Origin: Acidimicrobiia bacterium
GTDB taxonomy: Bacteria > Actinomycetota > Acidimicrobiia > Acidimicrobiales > AC-14
Length of the DNA stretch: 5,535 nucleotides
Direction: 5' to 3'
Assembly (NCBI GenBank): GCA_019243595.1
Contig: JAFAUA010000364.1
Coordinates: 1-5,535 of the forward strand
In this document: piece by piece, positions 5,268 through 5,535 of the stretch
How positions within the stretch are numbered: position 1 is the first letter of the stretch
Layout: every line of letters begins with the position of its first letter
Program-made: the position numbers and the translations under genes
Notes under the pieces: model-generated
The model's database searches: none
What the model was told of the DNA's origin: nothing
Seen by the model: the letters and a program-made list of their open reading frames with translations, nothing else

Positions 5268-5294
5268 CCCCCTCCAGGGGGCCTTTCTCTTTAT
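5268..5294 (+). terminator. Rho-independent terminator of the tRNA operon
   Basis: A 5-bp all-GC stem (5268-5272 with 5277-5281) with tetraloop TCCA, then the pyrimidine/T-rich tail CCTTTCTCTTTATT. It begins 3 nt after the tRNA-Thr CCA end. Confidence 0.7.
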
Positions 5295-5428
5295 TGGGCA
5301 AGGCATTTCCCCGTGGTGCGAACGGATGTACGATTCCTTCAATCTGCGGAGTGGTGTAGGTCCAAGAAAAATAGATCACGTTGCCTCACAATTTCCGACT
5401 AAGCGATCCGCTGTGGGAGGAGATGACC

Positions 5429-5535
5429 GTGAGCGAGGAGGCCTGGGACCGGCCCATCCGCCGCCGGCGGACACCCTCTGAGCTCGCGGCGCCGCGGTCC
5501 CGGAGCACCATCCGGACGGCCGGCACCAGGGTGCC
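5429..5535 (+). CDS. Start of an unidentified gene running off the right edge
   Basis: A frame stays open from here to the window end (35 complete codons). GGAGG (5416-5420) lies 8 nt before GTG 5429, an optimal spacing. The in-frame ATG at 5423 directly abuts the same purine tract and is less likely. The translation begins with V/MSEEAWDRPIRRRRTPSEL and continues rich in Arg, Ser, Thr and Pro, so the visible part looks basic and disordered rather than a folded domain. No family can be assigned. The stretch between the tRNA terminator and this start (5295-5414) is more AT-rich than the rest of the window and may hold the promoter. I could not pick a convincing -35/-10 pair there. Confidence 0.5.
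   Translation, partial: MSEEAWDRPIRRRRTPSELAAPRSRSTIRTAGTRV

Noticed and set aside
5119..5379. Minus-strand 86-codon ORF reading WESNPRPTPYQDVALPLSY
   Set aside because: It runs antisense across both tRNA genes. This protein string is a well-known artefact of translating tRNA complements.
5065..5481. Plus-strand 138-codon ORF over the tRNA region
   Set aside because: It is a translation of tRNA-Tyr and tRNA-Thr plus the terminator. The structures of both tRNAs are unambiguous.
1..5535. CRISPR arrays, insertion sequences, integrase or attachment sites at the tRNAs
   Set aside because: No repeat-spacer pattern and no transposase or integrase reading frame were seen. No duplicated tRNA 3' end was found within the window.

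Overview
The window comes from a high-GC actinobacterium. The marker is mshA, the first enzyme of mycothiol synthesis, a thiol essentially confined to Actinobacteria. Nickel superoxide dismutase and an RsiG-type protein support this. The gene content would suit a non-model lineage such as Acidimicrobiia, but that placement is only a guess.

Layout. The left edge (1-71) holds the first 23 codons of a leftward gene with a signal-peptide-like start. Positions 72-308 are non-coding and contain two possible leftward promoters. From 309 to 4502 seven genes all read leftward, with gaps of 44 bp or less. In transcription order they are sodX (Ni-SOD maturation peptidase), an RsiG-family c-di-GMP-binding anti-sigma candidate, a stand-alone response regulator, an HD-GYP c-di-GMP phosphodiesterase, a Cro/C1-type HTH regulator, mshA, and a YbjN-domain protein. 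Rightward from 4531 are sodN (divergent from sodX, about 28 bp between starts), a terminator-like hairpin, tRNA-Tyr(GTA), tRNA-Thr(GGT), a terminator, and the start of an unidentified gene that leaves the window at 5535.

How the genes fit together. sodN and sodX form a pair: SodX is expected to trim the SodN propeptide so that the Ni-binding N-terminal His is exposed. RsiG-like, response regulator and HD-GYP form a tight unit. In Streptomyces, RsiG holds the sigma factor WhiG only when loaded with c-di-GMP, and HD-GYP enzymes destroy c-di-GMP. The unit therefore looks like a sensor (receiver), an eraser (HD-GYP) and a reader (RsiG-like) for one second messenger. HTH regulator, mshA and ybjN form a third unit, in which mshA-ybjN adjacency resembles that in mycobacteria.

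The most interesting feature is the RsiG-like/receiver/HD-GYP operon. Both helical c-di-GMP motifs are readable, with one Gln-to-His change in the second. It lies between two oxidative-stress systems, and no sigma factor is present in the window.
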